DNA of 60,000 nt, from positions 2,482,001-2,542,000 of the forward strand of contig NC_087068.1 in assembly GCF_963678635.1 (NCBI RefSeq). The letters run 5' to 3'. This document shows, piece by piece, positions 48,340 to 59,593 of this stretch (its first letter is position 1; each line of letters begins with the position of its first letter). The notes beneath the pieces were generated by a model that did no database searches, was not told the DNA's origin, and was given only the letters and a program-made list of their open reading frames with translations. Source of the DNA: Symsagittifera roscoffensis. Its lineage: Eukaryota > Xenacoelomorpha > Acoela > Convolutidae. A program made the translations under genes and the position numbers.

Positions 48340-48690
48340 TGTGGATTCCGCTGACAATGGATAAATCCATGTTTTCAAATTGCAAGTTGCAATAGATAAA
48401 AATTCGATCCCTAGCTTTTAATTGTTTGTATGCATGTTCCATAATGAACAAAATTGCGGAATCCAGTTACAAATTGCGGAATCGACTTATATTTGTGGAT
48501 TCCGCTTACAAATTTTGCTGATTCCACTTACACTTAGCGGAATCAGTTTAGAGTTGCGGAAACCAGAACAACTAGCTTTATTTGCTTGTTGCGGAATCCG
48601 CAGCAAAACAAATGTGCCGGCAAAATTTACGTTACAGGTACTTGTACGCGGAATCCACGGAAACTTTGTTAGTGGAATCCACTGACATAT
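48340..48690. repeat. Field of GCGGAATCC motifs in both orientations
   Basis: The decamer TGCGGAATCC or close variants, and the complement GGATTCCGC, occur about eleven times in 350 bp at irregular spacing. Some are nearly palindromic, such as GCGGAATCCGC at about 48590. Confidence 0.6.
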
Positions 48691-49390
48691 GGGAACATAA
48701 TCAAAGACTCCATGAGCATATAGACACCAAGTTGTGCGCCTATCCAGTGCACAGTTTGACCATTTAATGTAACGGGTCCATACCCTCTGAATTGGAAACT
48801 CTTTTTGACATGCAACTGAAATGCGGCATCCTTTTTGGATCTCTTTAATCAATAGTTACGCCTTTTTTTGGTGCCTACTACGTCCCGCTTAATCACGAAC
48901 TAAATCAATGACCAAGCCGTGTCCATAATAAATTTGGTAATGACTCTTCTCTTGTTTTTTGCCATATGGACGGAAAGTTAAAAACATGCTCATTTTTTTT
49001 TGAAAAAAAAACTTTTTTTAATCGCCATGACGTATGAGGATAAGCAAAAAAATCGTTTAAATAAAAAAGTAAAATAAACTGATCAAACAGGTATATAAGT
49101 TTAAGATTGTCTATTTTACAGTCCATAAATCACATAAAAGCAAAATGGAGTCATAAAAATCATCATGTATCAAAACAAAACTTCAAATCATAGTATGTTT
49201 TGCCAAATCATAGTATTATGCGGCACAGAGTAATAATTTTTAAATCAGTTTCATCTTTTGAAGTTTACGTGATTTGCTTGTCTAGTCATGTTTTCAATTC
49301 ACGTTCTTGAACAGTTTAAATAGAGAAAATTCTTGTTATTGATAAGAATATCATTTTAGTTTAGAATCTATTCGAAGTTATATATAACAA

Positions 49391-49825
49391 ATGGACGTCG
49401 AGTTCTCTGATATTAATATGCATGTTGACGAGCCGCCGCCTGACAACAAGACATCTGGGAAGTATCACTTTCACGGAAGAATTTATGAGTCACCAGATGA
49501 TCCAGAAGTTGGTAATCCTCCGGAAAAACATAAAAAGAGAGATCTGGCAGAAACCACATTTGGATCGGATGGTAGTAATCCTTTGAAAAATCGATTCAAA
49601 AGTGGAGAAGAGACGTCTTCTAGTAACTCAAAAGGTGATGGCCGAGACGAAGATAAAACAGAAGAAGAAGATGAAATTCACGTGATTGGAGATCTGCTCG
49701 AACACTTCATTGCAAATACAGGTTGGTTGATAAAAACAGAGATCAAATCTTTTATGGAAGACAGCGATAATATTTTATCGAATAGCTTGCCATGGGAACT
49801 TTTATTGCACCATGTGGATTCCTGA
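49391..49825 (+). CDS. Acidic orphan ORF
   Basis: A 144-codon ORF from ATG 49391 to TGA 49825. The N-terminal two thirds are hydrophilic and charged (GKYHFHGRIYESPDDPEV, RDEDKTEEEDE). The C-terminal third looks folded: VIGDLLEHFIANTGWLIK and NSLPWELLLHH. No signal peptide or membrane segment. TATATAAC lies only 5-12 bases before the ATG, too close for a normal TATA box. It is 840 bp upstream of the first visible ENaC exon on the same strand but cannot be spliced to it in any obvious way. I do not recognise it; codon usage looks genuine. Confidence 0.45.
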   Translation: MDVEFSDINMHVDEPPPDNKTSGKYHFHGRIYESPDDPEVGNPPEKHKKRDLAETTFGSDGSNPLKNRFKSGEETSSSNSKGDGRDEDKTEEEDEIHVIGDLLEHFIANTGWLIKTEIKSFMEDSDNILSNSLPWELLLHHVDS

Positions 49826-50660
49826 TTCAACTTTGAGGAATTTCCAAGTTTTTTGAGGAATTTTACATATGAAGATTTGCATGATAGATTTTAGAGTGCA
49901 GAGTCAATACATAAGGAACCATACAGTGAGCCAGACCTATGAACGAGGCAGGCCACCATGGTTCCAGGCTGTTATGAGCATCTCATAAGGAATAATTGTT
50001 CTTTTTTAACTGTCTTACAGTTTCTGGCAGGATGTTTCGATGGTTACTGCTTACCCCCCCCCCCCCCCCCCCGAGATGCTTGATTATGTTTCCGGTCGTG
50101 AAGCAATTTTAAGGCAGGCTTTAAGTCCGAACACCCGAAGTTGGTCGAGAAACCAGGATTGCCTTAAAATCCCAGCAGGTTCCCCCTGGCTTGGCTTGTT
50201 TTGAATGTATGCCGATAAATTATCTTTCCACCGGATCCGTGTTAGTTACCGTTCTCGGCTAAGGCAACATTATCCAACCCAGAAAAATTACCAAAAAAGT
50301 TTGGACGTAGTTCTTAACCAGGTACACATCAGCGCTTCACTGTAAAAAACTAAACAGATTGTATGGTTTTTTCTTTAATGAGTTCTCTTAAATAGATTAA
50401 TGAATTATAATTTAATATAAAATTAGGACTTATTAACAGATCGTCCTGCTAATTCAACAAATTTTGTTAAATTATGTCACTTTTTGTACCATTTTTACTT
50501 GAGAAAAACTAACAGACAGTGATAACTAACAAAAAATATACTGCGAAATCTTATGATAAAATAACGAATAAAATTTTAAATGATATTTTGAATTCAGAAC
50601 ATAAAATCAAAATAAAGTGATTAAATTATTTTAGAAAAATAAAATTTTGCTTCTAAATAG
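49826..50660. other. Non-coding DNA with poly-C tract
   Basis: 50054-50072 is a run of 19 C. The surrounding 49920-50340 is richer in GC than the neighbourhood and may be a decayed element 5' region, but no boundaries are visible. Confidence 0.4.
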
Positions 50661-53600
50661 GTGTTCCTGCAGTACAAGATGTGGCCATGGTGGACAAAGT
50701 GGCCATGTTGCCACACACACTATGGCGACTGGTGTGGGTCATAGTATGGCTCAGTTGCTGGTTCGGATTCGTCTACCAGATGACTCTGCTCACTCTCACA
50801 TACAGAGAGGCACCAGGTATATGCCAAATTGAAATAAAGGTAGCTGGTCCGACAGAATGTTTCGACCACCGTCAAGATAAAAACTGCAAAAAATGTTTTT
50901 TTTTTATACAAATGCGTGTAAAATTAGTAAATTAGGCAAAATGAACTACGTTTATCTTCAAACAACGAAAAACCAACAAAAATTTTGAAAAAAAAAATGA
51001 AAAAACTCCAAAATTTTCTTCTATTATTTTGCACAATAGTTTCAAAAAATTTTTTTAGAAACATTTAATTGCCAAGGAAGCAGTAAATGAAACTACTACA
51101 ACTAGTTGTTTTCATAAAAATCAAGTTTTTTAAAGCCTAATTGACCGTTTCTCATCAATTTTTCCATAACGAATGTTACTCGATTGCGTTACTTGCTCTA
51201 AATTAGACTGATTCTCGAAAATTTCAAACTTGACAATGGAGTATTTTTTCGAATTTTCTTAAATGTTGTTTGAGTCACGACTGAAATAATTTCAAAATAA
51301 TATATCACCTAATCCAGTCAACTTTTTTGTGGTATGTCATTGTGATTAAATTAGTTCACAATTTGATTTCAGTTTCATTCTAGTTGTAGCAATCTAGTTA
51401 ACTTATCTGTCTGGCGCTAATTGGTATTTAACCTTCGGAGTTGTCTGTCACCTTCGGATGACCGCTGTTTCACTGTCTCCGACTAACTTTCTATTTTTCA
51501 GTTCTTAACTCAACGTACAAAAATTACCTATCGAAACCGTTTTTTCTCATGGCGCAGCCAGCAGGTCAGAGTGGGGGAAAAACCCACTGGGAATTACGTC
51601 GTTTTGGCCGTCTAAGTTAGCCGAGCCATCAATGCTATGGGAGTTTTGGTTTAATCGGTTTCAATCGAGAATGGTGGCCAAAGACAGTATCAATCCGAAA
51701 AACTCTTACTACGCCAGCACGCTAACAACAGCCCAAAACAAGGCCCTACCGGAGGAGGTAGATAGAAAAAATCATCTGGTGGCTGAGCAAACATTAATAT
51801 CGAACTTGATCCTGTGGCTGGTAAAAAAACAACAGATTGGAGAATCCTTGCAGCAGTTCTATTCGGTTTTAAGTAGACTAGCAGCACGGTGCAATTTTGG
51901 AGAGTTGGAGACAAGAATCTCAAGGGACGTGTTCATTGTAAACTTGAATAATAGAGAGGCACAAAACGAACTATGTCGATCAACAAAAACACCAGGGGAG
52001 GTGTACTGTATCGCGTTCTCATACGAGCGTGGATATAAGTACGCCAAGACATATGGTTCGACGACCGGGGGAACAACAACTAGCGGCACCACCGGTGGAG
52101 CTGGAGCGTTCCAAACCAAAACCGAACCGGAACAGCAGGCAGCGCGGCCGTGGATCGTTCAGGAGACGAGCGGATCTGAGATGTTTAGCATCTAAAAGGT
52201 GCTATAACTGTGATCAGCCCAACTTTACTCCAGAACATCTATCCAGATGCCCGGCTAGAAATGCGGCGTGTAATTTTTGCCGGAAGACCGGACACTATGA
52301 AAAAACCTGTCGCGGAAAGTGTACTAACAGAGGGAGACCTGCGGGGGGATTGATTCAGAACCAGGAGGATGTGGACGTTAGCGAAATAGGCGACGCTGAG
52401 GATGTCTTTTCGCAGAACGAAAACTCAGTTGGATGGGTCAACACGCCGGAGAAAAGGCAACGATCGTGGGATTCGGACAGCTCAGGAGATTACGTTGTGA
52501 CGGCCACAAAATCTCGGAAGCAAACCGAGTTGAGAGTGGCCGGTGCTAGACTACCAATTAAGACTAATGCTAGGCAAACAAATATTTGGATAGATAGCGG
52601 ATCGCCAATCTATCACAGTCGGAGAACTGAAACGAACATTATGCACCTTTACGGCTGCTAGGAACGATGAACGTGTTACTTGAGACAAACAAATGGGCGA
52701 CCGAAGCTAGAATCAAGGTGATAGGAAGAAACAGACCGCCGATCATTGGAAGGGACCTAATGCCAAATCTGGGACTACAAATAGTGCAAAGAACACCGGA
52801 GCAGAAGGTGATGTCAGTTCAAGGAGAACAACTGGGGGCTGAAACGTCAATCGAGGAGGACTCATTAGACACATGGCAGACTTATTTCAGTAAGCAATTT
52901 ATTAACCTTTTTCATAGAGTCGGTAAAATTAAAAATTACAAGGTACAAGCCGAATTTTTTGAAATGTTAACACTGATAACACTGCAGGACAAGGTCGATA
53001 AGGAAATTAATAATCTTTTTCAACAAGAGCATATCGAAAAACTGGAAGAATGTTTGGAAAAATATTTTGTCTCGCCAATTGTAATCATAGTGAAGAAAGA
53101 TGGGTCAGTAAAATTAGCACTAGAGTCAAGGGAGTTAAATAAACAGGTCCACAAGAACAAATATCAAATGCCCAATATCGAAGAGCTCAAGGATACCGTA
53201 CGACAAACGATAAGAGAAGGAAAAACGGAGGATGTATATTTTTCTACGATGGATCTTACATACGCTTACGGCCAGCTACCACTTAGTCCAAAAACTAGCG
53301 TTCAATGTAATTTTTTGTTAGTGGGGAGGAAATCAACAGGAACCTATCGCTTTCGAACGGGGTTTTACGGCCTCACGACCATGCCGGCGGAATTCCAAAG
53401 AGTATTGGATGTAATTTTATTGGAATTTCCTTAGCCACACGCATTCATAGATGATATCCTGGTTGTCACAAAAAGCTCCGAAATTGACCATATCTCGACG
53501 CTCGAGAAGACTTTACGGAAATAAGATCGAGAAAACATGTCGCTCAAACTTACTAAGTGCCAGTTTGCACGAAAAGAATGTGAATGGTTGGGGCATAAAG

Positions 53601-56600
53601 TAACTTTCACCGGAATTACACCGCTGATCCGAAAAACTGAACCAATCGAATCCCTAAAAACCCCTAAAACAGTCTCGCAATTAAAACCGTTCATGGGCTC
53701 TATTCATAGCCTACACAAATACCTACCAGCACTCGCGGAATTGTCGGCCTCGCTACGCCCCCTATTAAGCAGGAAAAATGAATATATCTCGACTATTGAG
53801 TGTCAAATATCATTCGATAATCTAAAAAAGCAGGTAGCTAACATAATGGAACTACGGCATTTCGATATACACAGTGACACAAGAATCGTTTGTGACTCAA
53901 GCCATAACGGGCTCGGTGCGTTTCTTGAACAACTTAATTCCGATGGATGGAGGCCGATATCCTTTGCATCCCGGTACTTAAGCGATGATGAAAAAAAGTA
54001 TTCAATGAACGAATTGGAATAGCTTGCAGTTGTATGGGGGCAGAATACTTCCAAAATTATGTGTTGGGGAGAAAATTTTTATTCGTGACGGAACAGAAGG
54101 CTTTTGTATTGCTGCTCGTCTTACACCGGTCTTATAGCCGGTGGCTAGATCGTCTTACACCGTTTGATTTTCAAATGGAACACAAACCCGGAGCTAAAAT
54201 TGGCTTAGGGGATTTTTTATTGAGACATCCTAGTTCGTACGCTAAACCGGTCAGTACATATGATAGCATGTTTACGGTTGCGAAAATTAGTATAATTCGA
54301 TCCGCCTTCGGATTTCAAAAGAAAAACTTCTCCAAAGGCAAAATCGAGTCTCCGATGGCTAATAATAATATACGCGTTTGTAATATATCGAATAGAGAAC
54401 AGTCGCTAGAGAACAAAAAAACACGCGTTGGAAATTGGATCAATCACAGAGCGACGAATTGCATATCCGGCCGGTCATCTAAGTTCAATGATAGTTGAAT
54501 TGGGACAATTATTGAAACAGATTTCGGTCATTCATATTCGTATATAAATTTCAACAATTCAAAATCTAACCTAAACATGGAACGGAAAATCAGAAAATTA
54601 CTTGAATGACACCCTAGCATTAGCAGTAGCGACGAAATAGAGGAGATAGATCAGAATATACAGGCAGTTACCACAGAAGTCCGGAGCGCTAAAAGCAATA
54701 CCATCATTTCAGTTTCATCGGTTTGTCCAGGTGAAAGTTATCCGCCGGTTAATCCTGAAAATTGTGTTATGTCTATGGCTTAGATGAACGAGACCCGGAT
54801 GCTCAATTGATACCACCACCGGCGGACACAAACTGGGGAGTCCGCTCGGATACCGAGTATAAAATTAAGAACAGGCGCCACCCAATGCGACTAGCTGACG
54901 ACCGGATCACTAACCAGGATAGCCAGCCAGGGATTAAACGGACCACGGATGCACCGGCGACTGTAACGCCACCAATGTTCGTAATGCAGCGGACGGGATA
55001 ACGCAACCTAAATAGGTTTCAACCATTGAAATCCAAAATCATAAGTCAAAGTGAGCATACTATTAAAATGAGTAACGGTGCTGTGCTTAGAAAATCGGGA
55101 GTGGCACTAAAACGGACCAGAACTCCGAAGAAAAGAGCGCCTGGACAAATCACCGCACCGCCATCACCGTGGCTCGCAAATTTCTCGCAAACAAACCGTC
55201 CAGTTCAAAGGCACCACATGCACTTAGCAAAACACCGCAGGCAAACAGACAAAACGACGAATCATGGAGAACGAGGAGAATTCTGAATCGGACGAGGCCG
55301 ACCTTGTGCCATTGACGGCGAAACGGACAGTCAATCAATCAGAAACACAAACGACGACTAAAACAAACGTGACCGAACCACATGGGAGTAACTCGGGGGC
55401 GAGCATTGAATTGGGGAGGCAAGTAACATCAAGTGGGGGACAACAAATGGAGACGACGACAATTTTACCAAGCAACTACGAGACGGCGACTGACTACACT
55501 CGTGCACGAGAGGCGGAAATCGAAACGAACCGGAAGAAGAACAAAAAGGCGCAAGAAAATCCAAAGGAGACGGAGCGCGACGATGCCGAACCGCAGAAAG
55601 TATCGGAGATTCCACAGGTCGGAAAAAAAAGAGAGTGAGAAAGCAACGGCTTGTCTCGTATTCCAGTCAAGAATTGGCGAGTTCACAAGATGAGACCACT
55701 TCGAGACGTTCGGGAAGGAAACGTACGGCCGTGAACAAAATGGGGGCAGTCACGATTGACAACATCCAAGTAGTAGAAAAATAAGGAACGAAATAGAGAG
55801 GAGGAAAAGTATGGAACAGCACTCAAAATTAAACCATTCCAAAGTCCAGGGAGAGGGCATGCCGTAAAGCGGTGGAAACTCAATAGTTTATTTTAACCTT
55901 GCTTATCTCAGTAAATCAAAACTCTAGCTAAAACTTGTTGTTAATTTTCATCCATTACATTATTACATTTCATTGAGTATCAAAAGTTAAGTTTTCATTC
56001 TCTCGCAAGAAGGGTAATGTCATAGTGATTAAATTAGTTCACAATTTGATTTCAGTTTCATTCTAGTTGTTGCAATCTAGTTAACCTACTGTCTGGCGCT
56101 AGGTGGTATTTAACCTTCGGAGTTGTCTGTCACCTTCGCATGACCGCTATTTCATTTGATCCGACTAACTTTCTATTTTACAGTTCTTAACTCAACATAG
56201 AAACTTTACCTATCGAAATTGTTTTTTCACAGTTATCTGATTTTTCGTGTAAATACAAAGTTCCTCTCCAATTTCAGTTGTCGAAAAAACAATAGCAACA
56301 CTGCCAGTATAAATGCCCTTTAATATCCCGATGATTTTTTACCTGATTTTTTCTCATTTTATCCATATAATCCTTTCCACGAGCTGTGATGAACAAGGTG
56401 ATTACACTTGCAAGAGTAAGTGGGTTGTAATCGGCAACAAGATGAGTTTTTTTACCCATGGCAGCATCTTGGAAATCTGTAGGAAATTCAACTTGCTTCC
56501 TTGTTGAGCCTTAACAGCTTCGAGGCTCATTCCCGCTTGGTCTATATGTAACGTGGTCGACGTTGCACCCTAAATTTTGCGGTTTGAGTTCCATGTATGA

Positions 56601-59593
56601 AATTTAATTTCTCGTTAAAATGAGTTAAGAGACTGCGATTTGTCTGATTGATTTTTTTCTGGTTAGTTTCCAAAGCATGCACAAATATTCCATCACTTCT
56701 TTCGAAGGTTTCAGAACATTGAAAGTCAAAACAAAATGTGATGATTAAGCATATTACTATGAATTAAAATTGCGAGTAACAATTTTTTCAACCATAGTGA
56801 CTTGAAACAAAATTTTGAAAGAGAAAAAAATTATAATCAATTTTTCCAGTTGAAGATGATTATAACTTCAAACTTTTCAAAATATCGAAACGGTACCTCA
56901 AATCTTAATCCTGTGAAAAATCTGAGTCGCGGAAGCGTGTTAGTGCAACTTGAATAACGACTGGCTTATATGCGCCGATCAAAAACTACATAACTTCTAT
57001 AAAATTGAACATTGTCATTAAAAAAGCAATTAAATACAAAATTTCCACAATTTCTGATGCTTGATCAGCTGAAAGTTTACTGAAAAATTATGTTGGTCGA
57101 AAAAAAAATTTCAATTAATTTTGCTTTGAGTTTTTATTCGTAATATTTTGAATGGTTCACAAGGTTGTTATTACATCTGATTTTTTTTCTCGAGTTTTGT
57201 TCAAACGGATGATGGTTTCAGAATGAGTTGATAAGTGACTGCTAGGGTTACTTTTTTAAACGATCATCAACTACCCGGGTTGACCAAAACTTCTTATCAT
57301 ATAATTTCCATATATGAGAAACTTCTTGTCATACAATTTCATACAATTCCATACGTACAGAAAATTGTATGAAAACTCTATGATAAGCATTTTTCCATAT
57401 ATGAAAATTGTATGATAGCGTGATTTTCCATAAACCAAAAATTTTGATTTTTTCTTTCTAAATTTAGTTTCTGAAAAATTTTCGGTTGTAGTTGCAACCG
57501 AACACAAGTGACAAAGACCTTGGTTACTCAAAACACCAAAGGTTGGCCGGTCTTGCATTGACAATGCATAGAAAACGGCCTAAATGTGCCTGTCTTTTAC
57601 AATTGATATAAAAAAAGTAACAAACATTTATTTTTTGGCAGAATTTTTTAATGATGATTATTTTAAATTTTTGAATTTTCAAATTATCAGACATTGATCA
57701 AGGCATACATTAACACCCCATACAGAAGAAATAGGAATTTTCGGCGTTTTTGAAAAAAATATATAAGTGAAAAGAAAATAAAAGCCAATTTTATCGTATC
57801 CTGGACTACGTTATGCACACAAAATATTCAATTTTGCATGCAAAAATTTTTTTTTCGAAAAATGTTTGTTTGCGTACGAAATTCGATTTGCGGTTGAAAA
57901 AAAAACAAAAAAATTTTTGGGCCAAATTTTCAAAATTACTTTGTGTCGCCATCAAAAAAAAATGCCAGTCATACACTTTCCATATATGGGAATTGTATGA
58001 TAAGCATTTTTTTCAAAAAAAACGAAAACCTCAGTTTTTATCACCAGACTGTTTTATTAGAATCAAACAGCCACAGAAACGAGTTTATACCAGTTTTCAA
58101 CCCTTTTTAGAAATTGTATGAAAATTGTATGACAAGCATTTTCCCACACACTTGATGTATGGAATTGTATGATAAGCATTTTCGGTGTATGGAGGTCAAC
58201 CCGGGTAGTTAACAATGTCTTTTAAAAAGTCCAAAGCTGAATGAATTTCTAGTTTACTTATTTGGGATTTTTCAATAGTTAACAATGGTTGGCCGGCAGT
58301 TTTCGGAAATCCGTTTTGAGGCATGAATTGACGCGTCCTAAAAATGAGTGACCTAAATAGTGTTTTTTACTGAATAGTGACCTAAATAGTGACCTAAATA
58401 GTGACCTAAATAGTGACCTTCTAGTGTACGTGAACCTGGAAGTTCTGTCTGAAGACTCGCTCGCTTTCCCAAGTGTGACCCTGTGCAACATGAACCCAGT
58501 GAAGAAGAGCAGACTGCTCCACACCCAACAGTTCCAGACACTGGCTACTCTGGATGACTCATTCGCATACTCGTTCGAGAGGGAGCTAAGCGAGGATGCG
58601 GGCAGCAGGGCAGACTCTGGTACGAAACATTTTCTTTTTCTTCTGACCAGAGGTGCATATCTTTAAGCTCTTTTGAGCTTAGTTTCGAAGCACGGATTTG
58701 CGAAAAACAGTTTTTGAAATCGTTTTCACAAAAATTTGTTTTCCGAAATTGGCTTCAAATAACTCCTCTAGCACTGCTCGATCAAAACTCAATATGAGTA
58801 ATCAGGTTCATATGAATAGAAAACGGACCAATGCAGGACGAGATAGAGTGACCTATTCCCGGGTCGAGATCCCGCTCAAAAACCGCTCAAGATATTAGCG
58901 GTTTGAGCGGTTTTTTTAGACGATTACGCTCAAAATCTTGCTTCAAAATGAGCGGTTTTTGAACGGTTTATCTATAAAAACCGCTCAAATCTTGCGCGGT
59001 TTTTGAGCGGTTTTTTTAGATAAACCGTTCAAAAACCGCTCAAACCGCTCAATTTGAAGCAAGATTTTGAGCGTAATCGTCTAAAAAACCGCTCAAATCT
59101 TGCTTCAAATTTGGTGAAAAATCTCGACTCGGGTTGCTTTTTAAAGACTTGCAGAAAATGTTTGAAACAATTCTGAATAGTAAATCGTCGTAGTATAAAA
59201 AATTGAAATTGAAGCATGAACTTATATAGAAAATGGACTTATCTGAGAAAGCGCACACGTCTTTTTGCTTTGCTCTTTTGACAGTTCAGCTGCCATTTTA
59301 AAGTTCGGATGTATTTCAACGCTATCGCGCTGTCCCAAGGTCGCAATTATTTGAGAAATTCATGACATTCGAGAAACTCAAGAAATTCAAGAAATTCTCC
59401 AATAAATTGGTTGAAAACTACAGTTGCTGTTAGATGTATTTTACAGTGTCGTGTGCAAGTGGTGACTCATCGGAGATGTTCCAATGTGCGGACTTGTCGC
59501 TGTGTGTGCCTGTGTCGTGGAGGTGTGACGGAACAGACGACTGCGACGACAAGAGCGATGAGTCATCATGTCCCAGGTGGGATGAAGAACCGG
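50661..59593 (+). CDS. Degenerin/ENaC-family sodium channel with LDL-receptor class A module (partial)
   Basis: Subunit of a trimeric, amiloride-sensitive-type cation channel in the plasma membrane. Three exons are visible: 50661-50816, 58425-58619 and 59447-59593, joined in phase 1 at both junctions. Exon one begins after AAATAG with GVPAVQDV, the pre-TM1 motif position, then TM1 ([17 protein letters not shown]) and TYREAP. Exon two gives [20 protein letters not shown] followed by NMNP, the highly conserved post-TM1 block. Exon three is a complete LDLa repeat: six Cys, with [11 protein letters not shown] and [11 protein letters not shown] supplying the calcium-binding acidic residues. The N-terminus lies left of 50661 and the rest, including TM2, right of the window. 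Introns are 7.6 kb and 0.8 kb. Confidence 0.88.
51335..51549 (+). repeat. 5' LTR of the gypsy element
   Basis: 215 bp, starts TGTCATTGTG, ends TTTTTTCTCA, directly followed by TGGCGCAGCCAGCAGG, a candidate primer-binding site. Confidence 0.85.
51549..52661 (+). pseudogene. gypsy gag and protease start
   Basis: Gag opens at ATG 51549 ([10 protein letters not shown]), overlapping the last LTR base. A one-base indel in the GGGGGAAAAA run near 51580 shifts it into the 51632-52195 frame ([19 protein letters not shown]). A second frame change near 52150 leads to two zinc knuckles, CYNCDQ and [14 protein letters not shown]; the second is a perfect Cx2Cx4Hx4C. Further on, IWIDSGSPI at about 52590 is the retropepsin active site (Asp-Ser-Gly). 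Its TAG is at 52659-52661. The capsid region is typical of gypsy Gag with no extra domain. Confidence 0.7.
52667..54498 (+). pseudogene. gypsy protease end, reverse transcriptase and RNase H
   Basis: The frame starts with [16 protein letters not shown], the protease C-terminal GRD block. RT follows with [17 protein letters not shown] (first catalytic Asp), [16 protein letters not shown], and [10 protein letters not shown] (active site as Phe-Ile-Asp-Asp) just past a TAG at 53432. A TAA near 53522 also interrupts. Connection: [13 protein letters not shown] and [18 protein letters not shown]. RNase [20 protein letters not shown] with a TAG at 54020, a shift in a G-run, then FVTEQKAF, where the usual third catalytic Asp is Glu. 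Ends [18 protein letters not shown] and tail. Confidence 0.75.
54499..55780 (+). pseudogene. gypsy 3' region, integrase C-terminus and charged tail
   Basis: No integrase HHCC finger or DDE core is present. Frames 54762-55001 and 55026-55286 include [20 protein letters not shown], reminiscent of the GPY/F-type C-terminal domain. A following frame, 55264-55638, is charged and Thr/Glu-rich, and a last one to about 55782 carries [14 protein letters not shown]. Their order suggests a long C-terminal extension of pol or a third ORF. The purine run GCAAGAAGGG just before 56018 may be the polypurine tract. Confidence 0.5.
56018..56231 (+). repeat. 3' LTR of the gypsy element
   Basis: 214 bp, starts TGTCATAGTG, ends TTTTTTCACA. 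It aligns end to end with the 5' LTR with about 20 differences. Confidence 0.85.
56274..56569 (-). pseudogene. Minus-strand coding relic, unknown protein
   Basis: A good acceptor (AAATTTAG) precedes 56569 and a possible donor follows 56343. The first part reads [20 protein letters not shown] one-base change of frame near 56495 then gives [36 protein letters not shown] and [14 protein letters not shown], open to 56274. The sequence looks strongly coding (alternating hydrophobic helices, no low complexity). I do not recognise the family. It lies 43 bp beyond the 3' LTR, antisense to both the gypsy element and the channel gene, so it is probably another element's fragment. Confidence 0.45.
56577..57268. 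other. Intronic AT-rich DNA
   Basis: Part of the ENaC intron; nothing supported. Confidence 0.5.
57269..58210. mobile_element. 942-bp TIR element (MITE-like)
   Basis: Perfect 17-bp terminal inverted repeats AACTACCCGGGTTGACC lie at 57269-57285 and, inverted, at 58194-58210. Inside both ends, units like TTATCATACAATTTCCATA recur about eight times in both orientations. No transposase is visible. No clear target duplication is seen (left flank CGATCATC, right flank AACAATGT). Confidence 0.7.
58344..58424 (+). repeat. 12-bp tandem repeat abutting a splice acceptor
   Basis: GTGACCTAAATA is repeated about five times and runs into GTGACCTTCTAG, the acceptor of the second ENaC exon. The usual pyrimidine tract is replaced by the repeat. 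Confidence 0.75.
58858..59133. mobile_element. 276-bp foldback element in ENaC intron
   Basis: Ends CCCGGGTCGAGAT (58858-58870) and ATCTCGACTCGGG (59121-59133) are inverted repeats with one mismatch. Inside, two arms of about 75 bp (near 58901-58975 and 59018-59095) are almost perfect reverse complements, and GAGCGGTTTTT or its complement occurs about a dozen times. The whole block would fold into a long hairpin. No coding capacity. Confidence 0.75.

Larger units (their letters stand above)
51335..56231 (+). mobile_element. Ty3/gypsy LTR retrotransposon, integrase-deleted
   Basis: The 5' LTR is 51335-51549 and the 3' LTR 56018-56231. They are about 90 percent identical by eye, begin TGTCAT and end in CA. 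Coding order is gag, protease, RT, RNase H as in gypsy, but the integrase catalytic core expected after RNase H is missing between about 54500 and 54650. Flanks GGTA (left) and GTTA (right) could be a degraded target duplication. It lies in the ENaC intron in the same orientation. Multiple stops and frameshifts and the LTR divergence show it is old and non-autonomous. Confidence 0.85.
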
